The notes: generated by a model not told the origin, from the letters alone. A stretch of DNA of 64,000 bases from JANQFM01 sp035471925 (GCA_035471925.1 DATIPO010000059.1:117115-181114); one strand, 5' to 3'; shown: positions 51,802 through 60,824, counted from the stretch's first letter. Made by a program: numbers and translations.

Positions 51802-52086
51802 ATGAGCGGAAAAGAAAAGCATAGCGAAAACATCCAGCGCATTTTAGACATCGAACTGCCCATCACGGTCAGCTTCGGATCGACCACGTGGCCACTCAAG
51901 GACATTTTGGAGATGACCTCCGGGTCGGTGCTGGAACTTGACCGGGCAGCCGACGATCCCGTGGTCCTCAGAATCAACGAACGGCCCTTCGCTCATGGCG
52001 AAGTGGTGGTCGTCGACGGCTACTACGGCATCAAGATCCTGCAAATCGATTCACCTGAAGACCGCATTCACTCCCTGGGAGGCTGA
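51802..52086 (+). CDS. fliN: Flagellar motor switch protein FliN
   Basis: A 94-residue C-ring protein consisting of the SpoA-like domain only: ILDIELPITVSFGSTTWPLK (about 14-33) and LKDILEMTSGSVLELDR are canonical, ending in VVDGYYGIKI. It lacks the N-terminal extension of some FliN and FliY proteins. AGGAG precedes the ATG. Confidence 0.95.
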   Translation: MSGKEKHSENIQRILDIELPITVSFGSTTWPLKDILEMTSGSVLELDRAADDPVVLRINERPFAHGEVVVVDGYYGIKILQIDSPEDRIHSLGG

Positions 52087-52090
52087 GGCC

Positions 52091-52675
52091 ATGGACGTCC
52101 TGACAGATCTTCAACAACTCGATCCCGTCACCATCGGAGCGGCCGCTGTCGCCGTTTCATTCCTGGTCAATCTGATGGCGCTGGGAATCGTGCTGGGCCG
52201 CGGCGAGAACAAGACTCTGAAAGTCGTCGACGCGCTCAACCGCCGGCAGAAACGCGACACCGGGCGTTTGCGCCAAGAGCAGGCCGCCGCCCATAAGGAA
52301 CTGCGGGCGCAACTGGGCGACCTCAAGGCTGATATGAAAAAGCTGCAGAGACGACAGGACAGTCTGGCTGCGCTTCAGCTCAGCCAAGGGGCGCTAGGCC
52401 AGCCGCGGGCGGTGGTTTTCCAAGAGTCCCCGCCAGAAGACAAGGACCAGACGAAAGCGGCCCGATCGTCCTGGACGCGCCGTTACAGTCCGATCGACAA
52501 GAAGCACCATATCTACAGCTTGGCCCGCCGGGGCGTTCCCTCCAAGGACATCTCGCGCCGCCTCAAAGTGTCGCGCGGCGAGACCGAACTGGTGCTGGGT
52601 CTGAAGCAATTCATCCACTCCCAGGAAACGGCGGCAGGATCTGCCGCTCCGGGTAGGCAAGAGTTGCCCAACTGA
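52091..52675 (+). CDS. Flagellar-locus protein with TM, coiled coil and C-terminal helix-turn-helix-like domain
   Basis: A 194-residue protein that begins 4 bases after fliN (GAGG upstream). A hydrophobic segment (about 14-36) is followed by an Arg/Gln/Lys/Glu coiled coil (about 45-95), a linker, and a C-terminal domain (about 140-175) reading ARRGVPSKDISRRLKVSRGE. The layout equals that of the DUF2802 proteins of proteobacterial flagellar loci and of SwrB/DUF6115 proteins of Bacillus, which help activate flagellar assembly. An assembly role is inferred. Confidence 0.65.
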   Translation: MDVLTDLQQLDPVTIGAAAVAVSFLVNLMALGIVLGRGENKTLKVVDALNRRQKRDTGRLRQEQAAAHKELRAQLGDLKADMKKLQRRQDSLAALQLSQGALGQPRAVVFQESPPEDKDQTKAARSSWTRRYSPIDKKHHIYSLARRGVPSKDISRRLKVSRGETELVLGLKQFIHSQETAAGSAAPGRQELPN

Positions 52676-52721
52676 AGTGCCCACTGTCGCCCAAAGCCCC
52701 GGACGACGGGCATCGGGCGAA

Positions 52722-52737
52722 TGGCACAGGCCATGCA
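52722..52737 (+). promoter_or_regulatory. Sigma-54 promoter before flgF
   Basis: TGGCACAGGCCATGCA matches TGGCAC-N5-TTGCA with one mismatch (ATGC), and GG and GC are 10 bases apart. The -12 element ends 34 bases before the flgF start at 52771. It would start the basal-body rod operon. Confidence 0.65.
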
Positions 52738-52770
52738 ACTGGTGGACGGTAGGAAAGGAAGAGGACAGGC

Positions 52771-53502
52771 ATGAATCACGGACTCTACATTGCGGCGGCC
52801 GGACTCAAGAGCCGCTCCCAGACGCTGGAGGTGGCGGCCAACAACATGGCCAATGCTTCGGTGGCGGGATACAAGCGCGACATGGTCTTCTACAACATCT
52901 TCAACCGTGTCGAGGGCTCGCCCCTGGAGAGAGCTTTGGCTGATTCCGTGGTTGTTGAAGAGGCCTCCACCGACTTTTCCGCGGGACCCTTGCAGCGCAC
53001 CGACAACCCGCTCGACCTGGCCCTGGCCGCCGACGGCTTCTTCGCAGTCCAAACCGAACAGGGAGTCCGCTACACACGCAACGGACAGTTCACCATCGAT
53101 TCCGACCGCCGCCTGGTCAACCAGATGGGGCAGCCGCTGCTCAATGACAACGACCGTCCCATCGTTTTGCCTCCTCAGGGACAGATTCAAGTCGGATCGC
53201 GGGGTGACGTCAGCGTAGACGGCGTACTGGCCGGACGCATCCAGATTGTCGACTTCGCCGACAAGTCGCAACTGACCAAGACCGGAGGCGTACTGTTCCA
53301 GGCCGCTGAAGGAGCTGAAGCGCAGCCTCCCCAGAACCTTTCAGTCAAACAAGGGTTTCTCGAGAGATCAAACGTCAATCCCGTGGATGGGCTGGCCGAC
53401 GCATTGCACAACATGCGCACCTTCGAAATGCTGGCCCGCGCCATGAGGATGATGAGTCGAGACGTTGATCAAAAAGCCATCAACGAGATCGCACGCGTCT
53501 AA
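52771..53502 (+). CDS. flgF: Flagellar proximal rod protein FlgF
   Basis: A 243-residue rod protein. The N-terminal ANNMANASVAGYKRD and C-terminal L-x-x-A-x-R/K-M-M-x-x-x-x-x-x-x-x-x-N heptads of axial proteins are present, with VNPVDGLADALHNMRTFEM near the end. It is smaller than FlgG, as usual. It is the first gene after the sigma-54 promoter at 52722. Confidence 0.94.
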   Translation: MNHGLYIAAAGLKSRSQTLEVAANNMANASVAGYKRDMVFYNIFNRVEGSPLERALADSVVVEEASTDFSAGPLQRTDNPLDLALAADGFFAVQTEQGVRYTRNGQFTIDSDRRLVNQMGQPLLNDNDRPIVLPPQGQIQVGSRGDVSVDGVLAGRIQIVDFADKSQLTKTGGVLFQAAEGAEAQPPQNLSVKQGFLERSNVNPVDGLADALHNMRTFEMLARAMRMMSRDVDQKAINEIARV

Positions 53503-53524
53503 CACGCAGGAAAGGGAAAGACTC

Positions 53525-54313
53525 ATGTTGAGAGCCATGTACAGCGCCGCCAGCGGGATGGAGGCCACTCAGACCAACATCGACAACATCTCGCACAACC
53601 TGGCCAACACCAACACCACAGGATTCAAGCAGCGCCGGACGCAGTTCGAGGACCTGCTTTACCAAAATCTGGTTTCGCCGGGCGGCAACGCCACCACGGC
53701 CACGGAAGTCCCCACCGGACTGCAGATCGGACTGGGAACCCGGGCCGTTTCCAACGGCATCGTCTTTCTCCAGGGCGACTACGTGCAGACCGGCAACGAC
53801 TTCGACGTGGCCATCGAGGGCGACGGCTTCTTCCGGGTCCGCTTGGCTGACGGGAACACCGCCTACACCCGGGCCGGAAATTTCCATCTGTCGCGCGACG
53901 GCATCATGGTCACGGCCAACGGCGATCCGATCGAACCTCAAATCACCATCCCCACTGAGGCCACCAACGTCCTCATCGGCTCCGACGGAACGGTTTCCTA
54001 CAACCTGCCTGGCGATCCCAACGCCCAGCAGGCGGGACAGATTCAATTGGCGGCTTTCGCCAATCCCGCCGGACTCAACAGCATCGGCCGCAACCTCTAT
54101 CTGCCGACGGCCTCCAGCGGGGATGCCGTGGACGGCATCCCGGGCGAGAACGGACTGGGCTCGCTGCTGCACAAGTTCCTGGAAAGCAGCAACGTCAACA
54201 TTGTGGAAGAAATGGTCAACCTGATCGTCAGTCAACGGGCCTACGAGTCCAACTCGAGGGTGCTCAGGGCCGCCGACCAGATGTATCAAGAGCTTAATAA
54301 CCTGACCCGCTAA
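53525..54313 (+). CDS. flgG: Flagellar distal rod protein FlgG
   Basis: A 262-residue rod protein, exactly the common family length, which justifies the ATG at 53525 (AGGAAAGG before it) over the open start at 53465. MLRAMYSAASGMEATQTNID (20 residues) and ANTNTTGFKQRR define the N-terminus, and SNVNIVEEMVNLIVSQRAYE the C-terminal coil. Confidence 0.97.
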   Translation: MLRAMYSAASGMEATQTNIDNISHNLANTNTTGFKQRRTQFEDLLYQNLVSPGGNATTATEVPTGLQIGLGTRAVSNGIVFLQGDYVQTGNDFDVAIEGDGFFRVRLADGNTAYTRAGNFHLSRDGIMVTANGDPIEPQITIPTEATNVLIGSDGTVSYNLPGDPNAQQAGQIQLAAFANPAGLNSIGRNLYLPTASSGDAVDGIPGENGLGSLLHKFLESSNVNIVEEMVNLIVSQRAYESNSRVLRAADQMYQELNNLTR

Positions 54314-54315
54314 TC

Positions 54316-55299
54316 ATGAATTTTTCCAATACTGACTCCACCAGCACCTGGACCAAGACTGCACTGGCGGGAGTGTTTATCCTGCTTTGGCTGTCCTCGC
54401 TGTCCTGGGTGCAGGCTCAGACCATCGAAGTGGCCCGGCAAGCCGAGATTGACTCCGAGACCTTGGTGCTGGGCGACATCGCCGTCATCAGGCCCGACGA
54501 TTCTGAACTGGCCGCCATTCCTCTCGGCTACGCTCCTTACGCCGGCAATTACCGCTGGATCAGCCGCTCCGAGATCGAGGGCCTGCTGCGCAAGTGGGGC
54601 AAGCGCCGAGAGGACGTCCGACTGATGATGAAGGACGACAAGGTCTTGGTCACGCGTTCCAGCCGTTTGGTGAGCGCCTCCGAGATGGAAGAAGCCGTGC
54701 GGGCTCACTTCGAGCCCCAGGGCTACCGGGTGCTTTCAGTGCAGGCGCCCGTCGATACTGTTCTTCCCAAGGGCCAACTCGACATTGCGGTCGTGCCTCC
54801 CAGCCGTCTGGGCAACCTCTCCAGCGTCAGCATCAAACTCAATCTGATGTTGGAGGGCCGGCTCCAGCGCAGCCAATGGGTCCGCGCCTCGCTTTCGCTC
54901 GAACGTCCGGTTGTGGTGGCTCTCAGGGACTTGCCCTCCGGACACCGCATTACGGCAGCCGACGTCGGACTGGAGCAGCGGCAGATGCAACGGTCAGGTG
55001 ATTACTTCTCTGATTTGCAGGCCGTGGTGGGAACCGTGACGCGGCGGTTCTCTCCCGCCGGACAACCTCTCAGCGGACGCTTTCTGCACCGTCCCGACCT
55101 GGTGCGCCACGGCGACATCGTCACGCTTCTGGCCCGCGGACCCAGCTTTCTGATCAGCACTACGGGACGGGCCAAGGGCAGTGGATCGATGGGCGAGCAG
55201 ATCGCAGTGGAAAACCTGCACAGCAAGAAAGTCGTCCGCGCCGTCATCACCGGCAGCAAAGAAGTTCAAGTCAATCTTCCTGGAAGGGCACGACAATGA
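54316..55299 (+). CDS. flgA: P-ring assembly chaperone FlgA
   Basis: A 327-residue periplasmic protein with a signal peptide (about 1-35, cleavage after VQA). The SAF domain (about 205-270: ALRDLPSGHRITAADV) and the C-terminal IAVENLHSKKVVRAVI are characteristic. It is longer than the E. coli protein (219) because of an N-terminal domain. Only 2 bases follow the flgG stop and no ribosome site is seen, so translation is likely coupled. Confidence 0.92.
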   Translation: MNFSNTDSTSTWTKTALAGVFILLWLSSLSWVQAQTIEVARQAEIDSETLVLGDIAVIRPDDSELAAIPLGYAPYAGNYRWISRSEIEGLLRKWGKRREDVRLMMKDDKVLVTRSSRLVSASEMEEAVRAHFEPQGYRVLSVQAPVDTVLPKGQLDIAVVPPSRLGNLSSVSIKLNLMLEGRLQRSQWVRASLSLERPVVVALRDLPSGHRITAADVGLEQRQMQRSGDYFSDLQAVVGTVTRRFSPAGQPLSGRFLHRPDLVRHGDIVTLLARGPSFLISTTGRAKGSGSMGEQIAVENLHSKKVVRAVITGSKEVQVNLPGRARQ

Positions 55300-55991
55300 G
55301 GATTCTGCGTATCATCAGCCTTCTTTCCATCACGGCCCTGGCTACGGCGGCCTGCGGCGAATCGGCCAAGACTCCCGGTCCCGTCCGCGGCGGACTCAGG
55401 CAGTACGTTGAGCAGGCCCGCAACCTGCCCAGCGACAACCGCCAGGACAGCGGCTCGCTGTGGAGCGACCGCAGCCAGCGCTCCGACGTCTTCCGCGACG
55501 TCAAGGCCTACCAAGTGGCCGACATCGTCACCATTGCCGTCCGGGAATCGACCAGCGCGGTCAGCCAGGCCACCACCGACAGCGCCAAGTCCAGCGATTT
55601 CGACTCCGGCGCCGACGGACTCTTCGGCCTGGAGAAACGCATCAGCGAACTTCCTGGGCTGCTGGATGCCAGCCGCGAATCGAATTTCCAGGGAACCGCC
55701 TCCACCACCCGTTCCAACAGCCTGTTCACAAGTGTGACGGCACGGGTCGTCGAGGTTCTACCCAACGGCAATCTGCTGCTGGAAGGCAACCGCGAGGTGG
55801 TCATCAACGGCGAGCGCCAGATCGTGGTCGTGCGCGGCGTGATCAGGCCCAGCGACATTTCACCCCAGAACATCGTGGCCTCCACCTCGCTGGCTGAAAT
55901 GGAGATTTCGGTGGAAGGGCGGGGAATTGTCGCCCAGGCCCAAAAGCCGGGCATCCTCTACAAGATTCTTTCGGGATTCTGGCCCTTCTAA
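55296..55991 (+). CDS. flgH: Flagellar L-ring lipoprotein FlgH
   Basis: A 231-residue outer-membrane lipoprotein: lipobox LATAAC with Cys20. DIVTIAVREST, a Ser/Thr-rich middle and GVIRPSDISPQNIVAST are family signatures. The start overlaps the flgA stop by 4 bases. It confirms a Gram-negative type basal body. Confidence 0.95.
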   Translation: MRILRIISLLSITALATAACGESAKTPGPVRGGLRQYVEQARNLPSDNRQDSGSLWSDRSQRSDVFRDVKAYQVADIVTIAVRESTSAVSQATTDSAKSSDFDSGADGLFGLEKRISELPGLLDASRESNFQGTASTTRSNSLFTSVTARVVEVLPNGNLLLEGNREVVINGERQIVVVRGVIRPSDISPQNIVASTSLAEMEISVEGRGIVAQAQKPGILYKILSGFWPF

Positions 55992-56010
55992 GGGCAGGCG
56001 GGAGTAAGCC

Positions 56011-57129
56011 ATGTTCTCAAACCAGCTCAATCTCAAGAGACTGACCGGCGGACTGCTTGTCCTGGGACTGCTAGCCGCTTCGGCCCAAGCTGCCGATTCG
56101 CGCATCAAGGACGTCGCTTCTTTTCAAGGCGTGCGCGGCAACCAGCTCATGGGACAGGGTTTGATCGTCGGACTCGACGGCACCGGCGACAGCCGTCAGA
56201 CGTTCTTCACCGCTCAAATGCTGGCCAACATGCTCGAGCGTGAAGGGATTCAGATCGATCCCCGGCGGATCCAGATCTCCAATGTGGCTGCTGTCACAGT
56301 GACCGCCACCCTCCCGCCCTTCGCCCGCGCCGGATCCACCATTGACGTCACCGTCTCCTCGCTGGGCGACGCTGAGAGCTTGCAGGGCGGCGTGCTTCTG
56401 ATGACGCCGCTCAAGGCCGCCAACGGAGAGATCTATGCCGTGGCCCAGGGTGCGGTGTCCATCGGCGGATTCTCGGTCAGCACGCCCACTACCTCGGTGC
56501 AGCGCAATCAGCCCACGGCTGGACGCGTCCCCAACGGCGCCTTCGTGGAACGCGAGGTCGGCTTCACCCTGCAAGGACGCGATTATCTTGACTTGGTGCT
56601 CTTTCAGGACGACTTCCTCACCGCCAAGCGTGTAGCTTCGGCCGTCGACAGCGCCATGGGCCAGCAACTCGCCCAAGCCATTGATTCGCGCACCGTGCGC
56701 GTCATCGTGCCCCAAAAGTACCGCCCTTCGGTGGTGGACTTCATCAGCATGGTTGAGACACAGCCCGTCGAAGTGGACGTCCGCGCCAAGGTGGTCATGA
56801 ACGAGAAGACGGGAACGGTCATCTTCGGCAAGGACGTCCTCATCTCAGAAGTAACCATCGTGCATGGCTCGCTGACCGTCGAAATCGGGACTCAGTTCGC
56901 CATCTCCCAACCCAATCCGTTTGGAGAGGGCGAGACCGTCATCGTCCCCAACCAGTCAGTGGAAGTGACCGAACAACGGGCTCAGCCGGTCAGCATTCCC
57001 GAGGGAGCCACCATCGGGCAGGTGATTCAGGCCCTCAACGCCGTCGGGGCCTCGCCGCGCGATATTCTGGCAATCATACAGGCCATCAAGGCCAACGGCG
57101 GACTGCAGGCCGACTTGGAGATCATCTGA
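56011..57129 (+). CDS. flgI: Flagellar P-ring protein FlgI
   Basis: A 372-residue periplasmic protein with signal peptide (cleavage after AQA near residue 27). RIKDVASFQGVRGNQLMGQG (shown in part), GLDGTGDSR, VTATLPPFARAGSTIDVTVS (shown in part) and the C-terminal AVGASPRDILAIIQAIKANG are canonical. The TGA and the ATG of flgJ share one base. Confidence 0.97.
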   Translation: MFSNQLNLKRLTGGLLVLGLLAASAQAADSRIKDVASFQGVRGNQLMGQGLIVGLDGTGDSRQTFFTAQMLANMLEREGIQIDPRRIQISNVAAVTVTATLPPFARAGSTIDVTVSSLGDAESLQGGVLLMTPLKAANGEIYAVAQGAVSIGGFSVSTPTTSVQRNQPTAGRVPNGAFVEREVGFTLQGRDYLDLVLFQDDFLTAKRVASAVDSAMGQQLAQAIDSRTVRVIVPQKYRPSVVDFISMVETQPVEVDVRAKVVMNEKTGTVIFGKDVLISEVTIVHGSLTVEIGTQFAISQPNPFGEGETVIVPNQSVEVTEQRAQPVSIPEGATIGQVIQALNAVGASPRDILAIIQAIKANGGLQADLEII

Positions 57130-57461
57130 TGGACATCGATACGCTCAGCGCCGTGACTTCCGACATCCGACTCAAGGACGCCGTGCAGCGCCCCCAGGCC
57201 TCGCTGGAGGAAATGGCCCAGCAATTCGAGGCCGTCTTCGTGGCTCAAGTCCTCAAAGTCATGCGAGAAAGCGTGGGCTCCAGCGGGCTTTTCGAGGACG
57301 CCCCAGGCAAAGACGTCCACATGTCAATGCTCGATCAGCACTTGGCTCAGGAACTGGTCCGACAAGGCGGATTCGGATTGGCCGAGCAGATGCGTCAGCA
57401 CCTGGAAAAGCTTGACGACAATGCAGAGGAAAATTTCGCAAAAAATCCTAAAGTCGGATAA
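57129..57461 (+). CDS. flgJ: Rod-binding protein FlgJ, N-terminal domain only
   Basis: A 110-residue protein equal to the rod-binding domain of FlgJ (MAQQFEAVFVAQVLKVMRES and MLDQHLAQELV in part). The muramidase domain of the enterobacterial protein is absent, as in many other bacteria; a separate lytic enzyme would be needed. Its end overlaps the sigma-28 promoter of flgM. Confidence 0.92.
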   Translation: MDIDTLSAVTSDIRLKDAVQRPQASLEEMAQQFEAVFVAQVLKVMRESVGSSGLFEDAPGKDVHMSMLDQHLAQELVRQGGFGLAEQMRQHLEKLDDNAEENFAKNPKVG

Positions 57462-57475
57462 GGCTCAGCCGATAA
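57449..57475 (+). promoter_or_regulatory. Exact sigma-28 promoter before flgM
   Basis: TAAA (57449-57452), exactly 15 bases, GCCGATAA (57468-57475): the full sigma-28 consensus. It overlaps the last codons of flgJ and lies 60 bases before flgM. FliA-dependent transcription of flgM, flgN, flgK, flgL, fliW and csrA is predicted. Confidence 0.85.
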
Positions 57476-57535
57476 GAGAAGTGACGACGGTCACATGTTC
57501 GACGGTCAAGACCACTGTCGAGAGGTTTTTGAGCA

Positions 57536-57838
57536 ATGAGAATCGACGGCACAAACCCACTGCATGCGCTGATTGAAGCCCAGCAGCAGAACGAGAATTC
57601 CGATGCCGCTGAACGCCAGCGCGTCGATCAGAGCAGCAAAGATCAGGACCGGCTGGAGTTTTCTACCGACAGCCGCAATATCCGGCCGCTTGTGGAGCGA
57701 GCCAATGAGGCGCCTGATGTGAGGACCGACCGGGTGGCGGAAATCAGCCGTCAACTCGAATCCGGCACCTACAACATCAACGCCGAACGCGTTGCTGACG
57801 CCCTGATCACCGGTAGCATCGTCAATACTGAAGCCTAA
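57536..57838 (+). CDS. flgM: Anti-sigma-28 factor FlgM
   Basis: A 100-residue protein: a disordered N-terminal half and a C-terminal sigma-binding pair of helices, RVAEISRQLESGTYNI and AERVADALITGSIV. It inhibits FliA until exported through the completed hook. It is the first gene after the exact sigma-28 promoter. AGAGG precedes the ATG. Confidence 0.95.
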   Translation: MRIDGTNPLHALIEAQQQNENSDAAERQRVDQSSKDQDRLEFSTDSRNIRPLVERANEAPDVRTDRVAEISRQLESGTYNINAERVADALITGSIVNTEA

Positions 57839-57914
57839 ATCCGACCGTCACCGGACGCAGCCCAGCTCGGACGGACATCGCGGCTCCATGGCGGTCGGGA
57901 AAGGACGCTAAGCC

Positions 57915-58094
57915 ATGGTGGATGGACTGTCTCCAATCGAGCGTACCAACGAGGAGCTCTACGACTCCCGCTACGTCCGGCGCAAGCCCCCCAATCGGCG
58001 GCCCGCTGACCACTCGCGACAAGATTCCACTGAAGAAGATGAAGCTCAGGACGCCTTTGCGCCCGAGGAGCATAGTCTGGACGTGAGGGCGTGA
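57915..58094 (+). CDS. 59-residue ORF between flgM and flgN
   Basis: A 59-residue, very polar ORF rich in Arg, Glu, Asp and Pro, not recognised as any family. AAGGA lies 9 bases before the ATG, and the stop shares one base with the flgN start (TGATG), so it is probably translated. Its place in a strict export-chaperone operon suggests a small flagellar accessory protein, but this is inference. Confidence 0.5.
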   Translation: MVDGLSPIERTNEELYDSRYVRRKPPNRRPADHSRQDSTEEDEAQDAFAPEEHSLDVRA

Positions 58095-58528
58095 TGGACC
58101 TTGAGCGCATTCATCAACTGATCGAGGCTCACATCGAGTGCTGCCGGCAGGCGCTGCAACGTCACCGCGACCTCGACCCGGAACTGGCCCGCCGCAACGG
58201 CCAAGGGCTGCGTTCCTGGAGCCTCCAGCAGCAAGAGGACGCCGGCCGCGTGCGCGACCTGAACCGGCAGCTCAGTCGACTCCTCCAGGGACGCAGCCTC
58301 ACCGAAGTGGCCGGAACTCTGGAGGACTCCGAGTCCGACAAGATGCTGGAGAAGAGCAGGGAACTGGCGCGGGTCAGCGCCGACTGGCGCTTGGCAAACG
58401 CGCGCTCCTTCCGCCTTCTTCAGCGTACCGCCTCGGCGTCCCAGTCCATGCTGGAGCAGGTCTATGGGATCGCCGGAGGATATGACAACCGCGGCAACAT
58501 CATGAACAGCTATCGCAGTGGCTATTAG
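58094..58528 (+). CDS. flgN: Flagellar export chaperone FlgN
   Basis: A 144-residue helical protein in the FlgN position, before flgK and flgL whose products it would carry. Its low sequence conservation is usual. The heptad-rich, Arg/Gln/Leu helices and C-terminal QVYGIAGGYDNRGNI tail are consistent with the family (Y-x-x-x-G-x). The ATG at 58094 overlaps the upstream stop; a GTG one codon earlier is possible. Confidence 0.75.
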   Translation: MDLERIHQLIEAHIECCRQALQRHRDLDPELARRNGQGLRSWSLQQQEDAGRVRDLNRQLSRLLQGRSLTEVAGTLEDSESDKMLEKSRELARVSADWRLANARSFRLLQRTASASQSMLEQVYGIAGGYDNRGNIMNSYRSGY

Positions 58529-58551
58529 GGAAACAGGCAAAAGGACATCCC

Positions 58552-59919
58552 ATGAGCGGGCTATTCTCAGTCATACGCAACAACCTCAGGTCGCTAAGCA
58601 ACTTCCAGGCCGCCTTGGCCGTCATTAATGACAATGTGGCCAACGTCAACACGCCGGGTTACACCCGTAAGCGGGTCATTCTGACGTCCACCGAGCCCGT
58701 CACCCGATCTTTCGGCCAGATCGGCACCGGTGCAGAGATCAGCCGCGTGGAAGGCGTGCGCGACCAGTTCATCGAACGCCGCCTTATTCTCGAGTTGCAG
58801 AGCCAGGGCTTTTTCGCCGGCCAGCAGTTCGGCTTGGAGCAAATCGAAGGCACCGTGTTTTCCTCTGCCGAAGCCGGCATTTCCGACCAGCTCTCGCGCT
58901 TTTTCAACGCCTTTTCCGATCTCGCCAACGACGGATCCTCACTGCCGCTGCGCCAAAGCGTCCTCAGTGAAGCTGAAGGCCTGGCCGACCAATTCAACAA
59001 CGCTTTTCAAAGCCTGGGACGTCTGGCCCTCGACAACCAGCAGCAGATAAAGGACACTGTGGGCCAAATCAATGAGCTCACCCAGCGCATTGCCGACCTC
59101 AACGGGGAGATCACCCGAACCGGAGTCTTGGGCCAAGACGGCGGTACCATCGAAGACCAGCGTCAATTGGCATTGAACCAATTGGCCGAACTGGTGGAAT
59201 TCCGCACCTACAGCGATGAGAACGGAGTCCTCACGGTGACTACGACCTCAGGCACGCCGCTGGTTTTGGGGACGGAAAACCGCGCTATGAGCGTCGACAC
59301 CTCGGGCTCGGGCGCCGTCATATTGGTGGACGGCCGCGACGTGACCGACGATATCACCGGCGGCCAACTCGGCGGCCAGCTTGTGCTTGACCGCGAAACC
59401 ATTCCCAGCTTCATCGAAGAGCTCGACGTGCTGGCCGAAGAGGTCGCCACCCAAGTCAACAACCTTCACGTCACCGGCGAAGACCTTGACGGCAACGCCG
59501 GACAGCCCTTCTTTTCCTTCACTCCCGGAGGTGCGGCCGGCAGCATTTCGGTTGCCATCAGTGATCCCCGCCAGCTAGCCGTACGCACGCCGGGCAGCGG
59601 AGTCGGCAACGTCGACATCGCCCTACAGCTCAGCGGATTGCGCGATCAGCGCTTCGCGGCCCTCAATGACCGCACCTTTAACGAGTTTCATTCCGACATC
59701 GTGTTCCGCGCCGGACTGGAATCGCGCAACGTGCAGGAGAACCTGGCCGTTCAGCAACTGGTGCTTGAGCAGGTCCGGGCCGCCCGCGACTCGGTTTCGG
59801 GCGTCTCCCTCGACGAGGAGGCTGTCAACTTGGTGCAATTCCAACGCGCCTACGAGGCCAGCGCCAGGGTTTTCCAGGTCGTCGACCAGCTTCTGGAAGA
59901 AACCATGAATCTGATTTGA
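58552..59919 (+). CDS. flgK: Hook-filament junction protein FlgK
   Basis: A 455-residue axial protein. VINDNVANVNTPGYTRKRV at the N-terminus and EEAVNLVQFQRAYEASARVF at the C-terminus (about 425-445) are the axial coils; the middle is a variable outer domain. GLDQ-type AAGGAC lies before the ATG. It starts 23 bases after flgN. Confidence 0.95.
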   Translation: MSGLFSVIRNNLRSLSNFQAALAVINDNVANVNTPGYTRKRVILTSTEPVTRSFGQIGTGAEISRVEGVRDQFIERRLILELQSQGFFAGQQFGLEQIEGTVFSSAEAGISDQLSRFFNAFSDLANDGSSLPLRQSVLSEAEGLADQFNNAFQSLGRLALDNQQQIKDTVGQINELTQRIADLNGEITRTGVLGQDGGTIEDQRQLALNQLAELVEFRTYSDENGVLTVTTTSGTPLVLGTENRAMSVDTSGSGAVILVDGRDVTDDITGGQLGGQLVLDRETIPSFIEELDVLAEEVATQVNNLHVTGEDLDGNAGQPFFSFTPGGAAGSISVAISDPRQLAVRTPGSGVGNVDIALQLSGLRDQRFAALNDRTFNEFHSDIVFRAGLESRNVQENLAVQQLVLEQVRAARDSVSGVSLDEEAVNLVQFQRAYEASARVFQVVDQLLEETMNLI

Positions 59920-59929
59920 GGAAGGCATC

Positions 59930-60814
59930 ATGAGAGTCTCCGACCGAATGAGTTTCAGCCTCTTGCTCGACAACCTGAGCAAGATCCAGTCCCAGATCTT
60001 CGAGCGCACCCGCCAGATCAGCTCGGGAAAAAGGCTGCATAAGCCGTCTCAAGATCCGGCTCCCAGCGCCCGCCTGGTCCGTCTGCGCGACGAATTGGCC
60101 CGCATCAACCAGTACGGACGCAACATCCAGAACGCCCGGGTCCGCCTGGGAGCTGCCGACGAAGCTCTCAACTCGCTGCGCAACTTACTCGACGTCGTGC
60201 ATGAGCGAGGAGCCTTCGGCCTGACCGAGACCATCAATCAGGATCAGCGCGATACCGTAGCCGCCGAAATCGATCAGATTTTGCAGAGCGTGCTCAGTTT
60301 GGGCAACACGCGCGTCGACGGCCGCCAGATCTTCGCCGGAAGCCACACCGACACCGAACCCTTTCAATTGGTGGCTGGAACCTATGTCTATCAGGGCGAC
60401 AGCCAGACCCTGGACGTAGAGATCGCCGACAACCGCAACGTCCTGACCTCGATCCCAGGGGACCAGATCTTTGCCGACCCCTCCGCCGACCTGCTCAACT
60501 CGCTGCAAGGACTGGCTGACGCCTTCCGGGCCGGAGACCGCGACTTGGCCAAGAACATCCTGGAAGACATCGGCAACGCCGAAAACCTGATCGACCTGGC
60601 CCGCGTCCGCGTCGGCGAGGCCGTGCGTCTTACCCAGGAAACCGAGCGCAATCACGAGAATCTGACCTTGCAGCTCGTGCAGGAGGCGTCCGGTATCGAG
60701 GACGCCGACATCGCCGAGTCCATTACCGAATTGACCCGCGCCGAGACGAGTCTTCAGGCCACCCTTCAAACCGGCGCCCGCGCCCGCGTCTCGCTATTTG
60801 ACCTGATCGGATGA
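59930..60814 (+). CDS. flgL: Hook-filament junction protein FlgL
   Basis: A 294-residue axial protein related to flagellin. QISSGKRLHKPSQDPAPSAR at the N-terminus and DADIAESITELTRAETSLQA (in part) at the C-terminus are characteristic. GAGGAAGG precedes the ATG, 10 bases after flgK. The filament gene itself is not in the window. Confidence 0.94.
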   Translation: MRVSDRMSFSLLLDNLSKIQSQIFERTRQISSGKRLHKPSQDPAPSARLVRLRDELARINQYGRNIQNARVRLGAADEALNSLRNLLDVVHERGAFGLTETINQDQRDTVAAEIDQILQSVLSLGNTRVDGRQIFAGSHTDTEPFQLVAGTYVYQGDSQTLDVEIADNRNVLTSIPGDQIFADPSADLLNSLQGLADAFRAGDRDLAKNILEDIGNAENLIDLARVRVGEAVRLTQETERNHENLTLQLVQEASGIEDADIAESITELTRAETSLQATLQTGARARVSLFDLIG

Positions 60815-60824
60815 TTGCGCCAAG

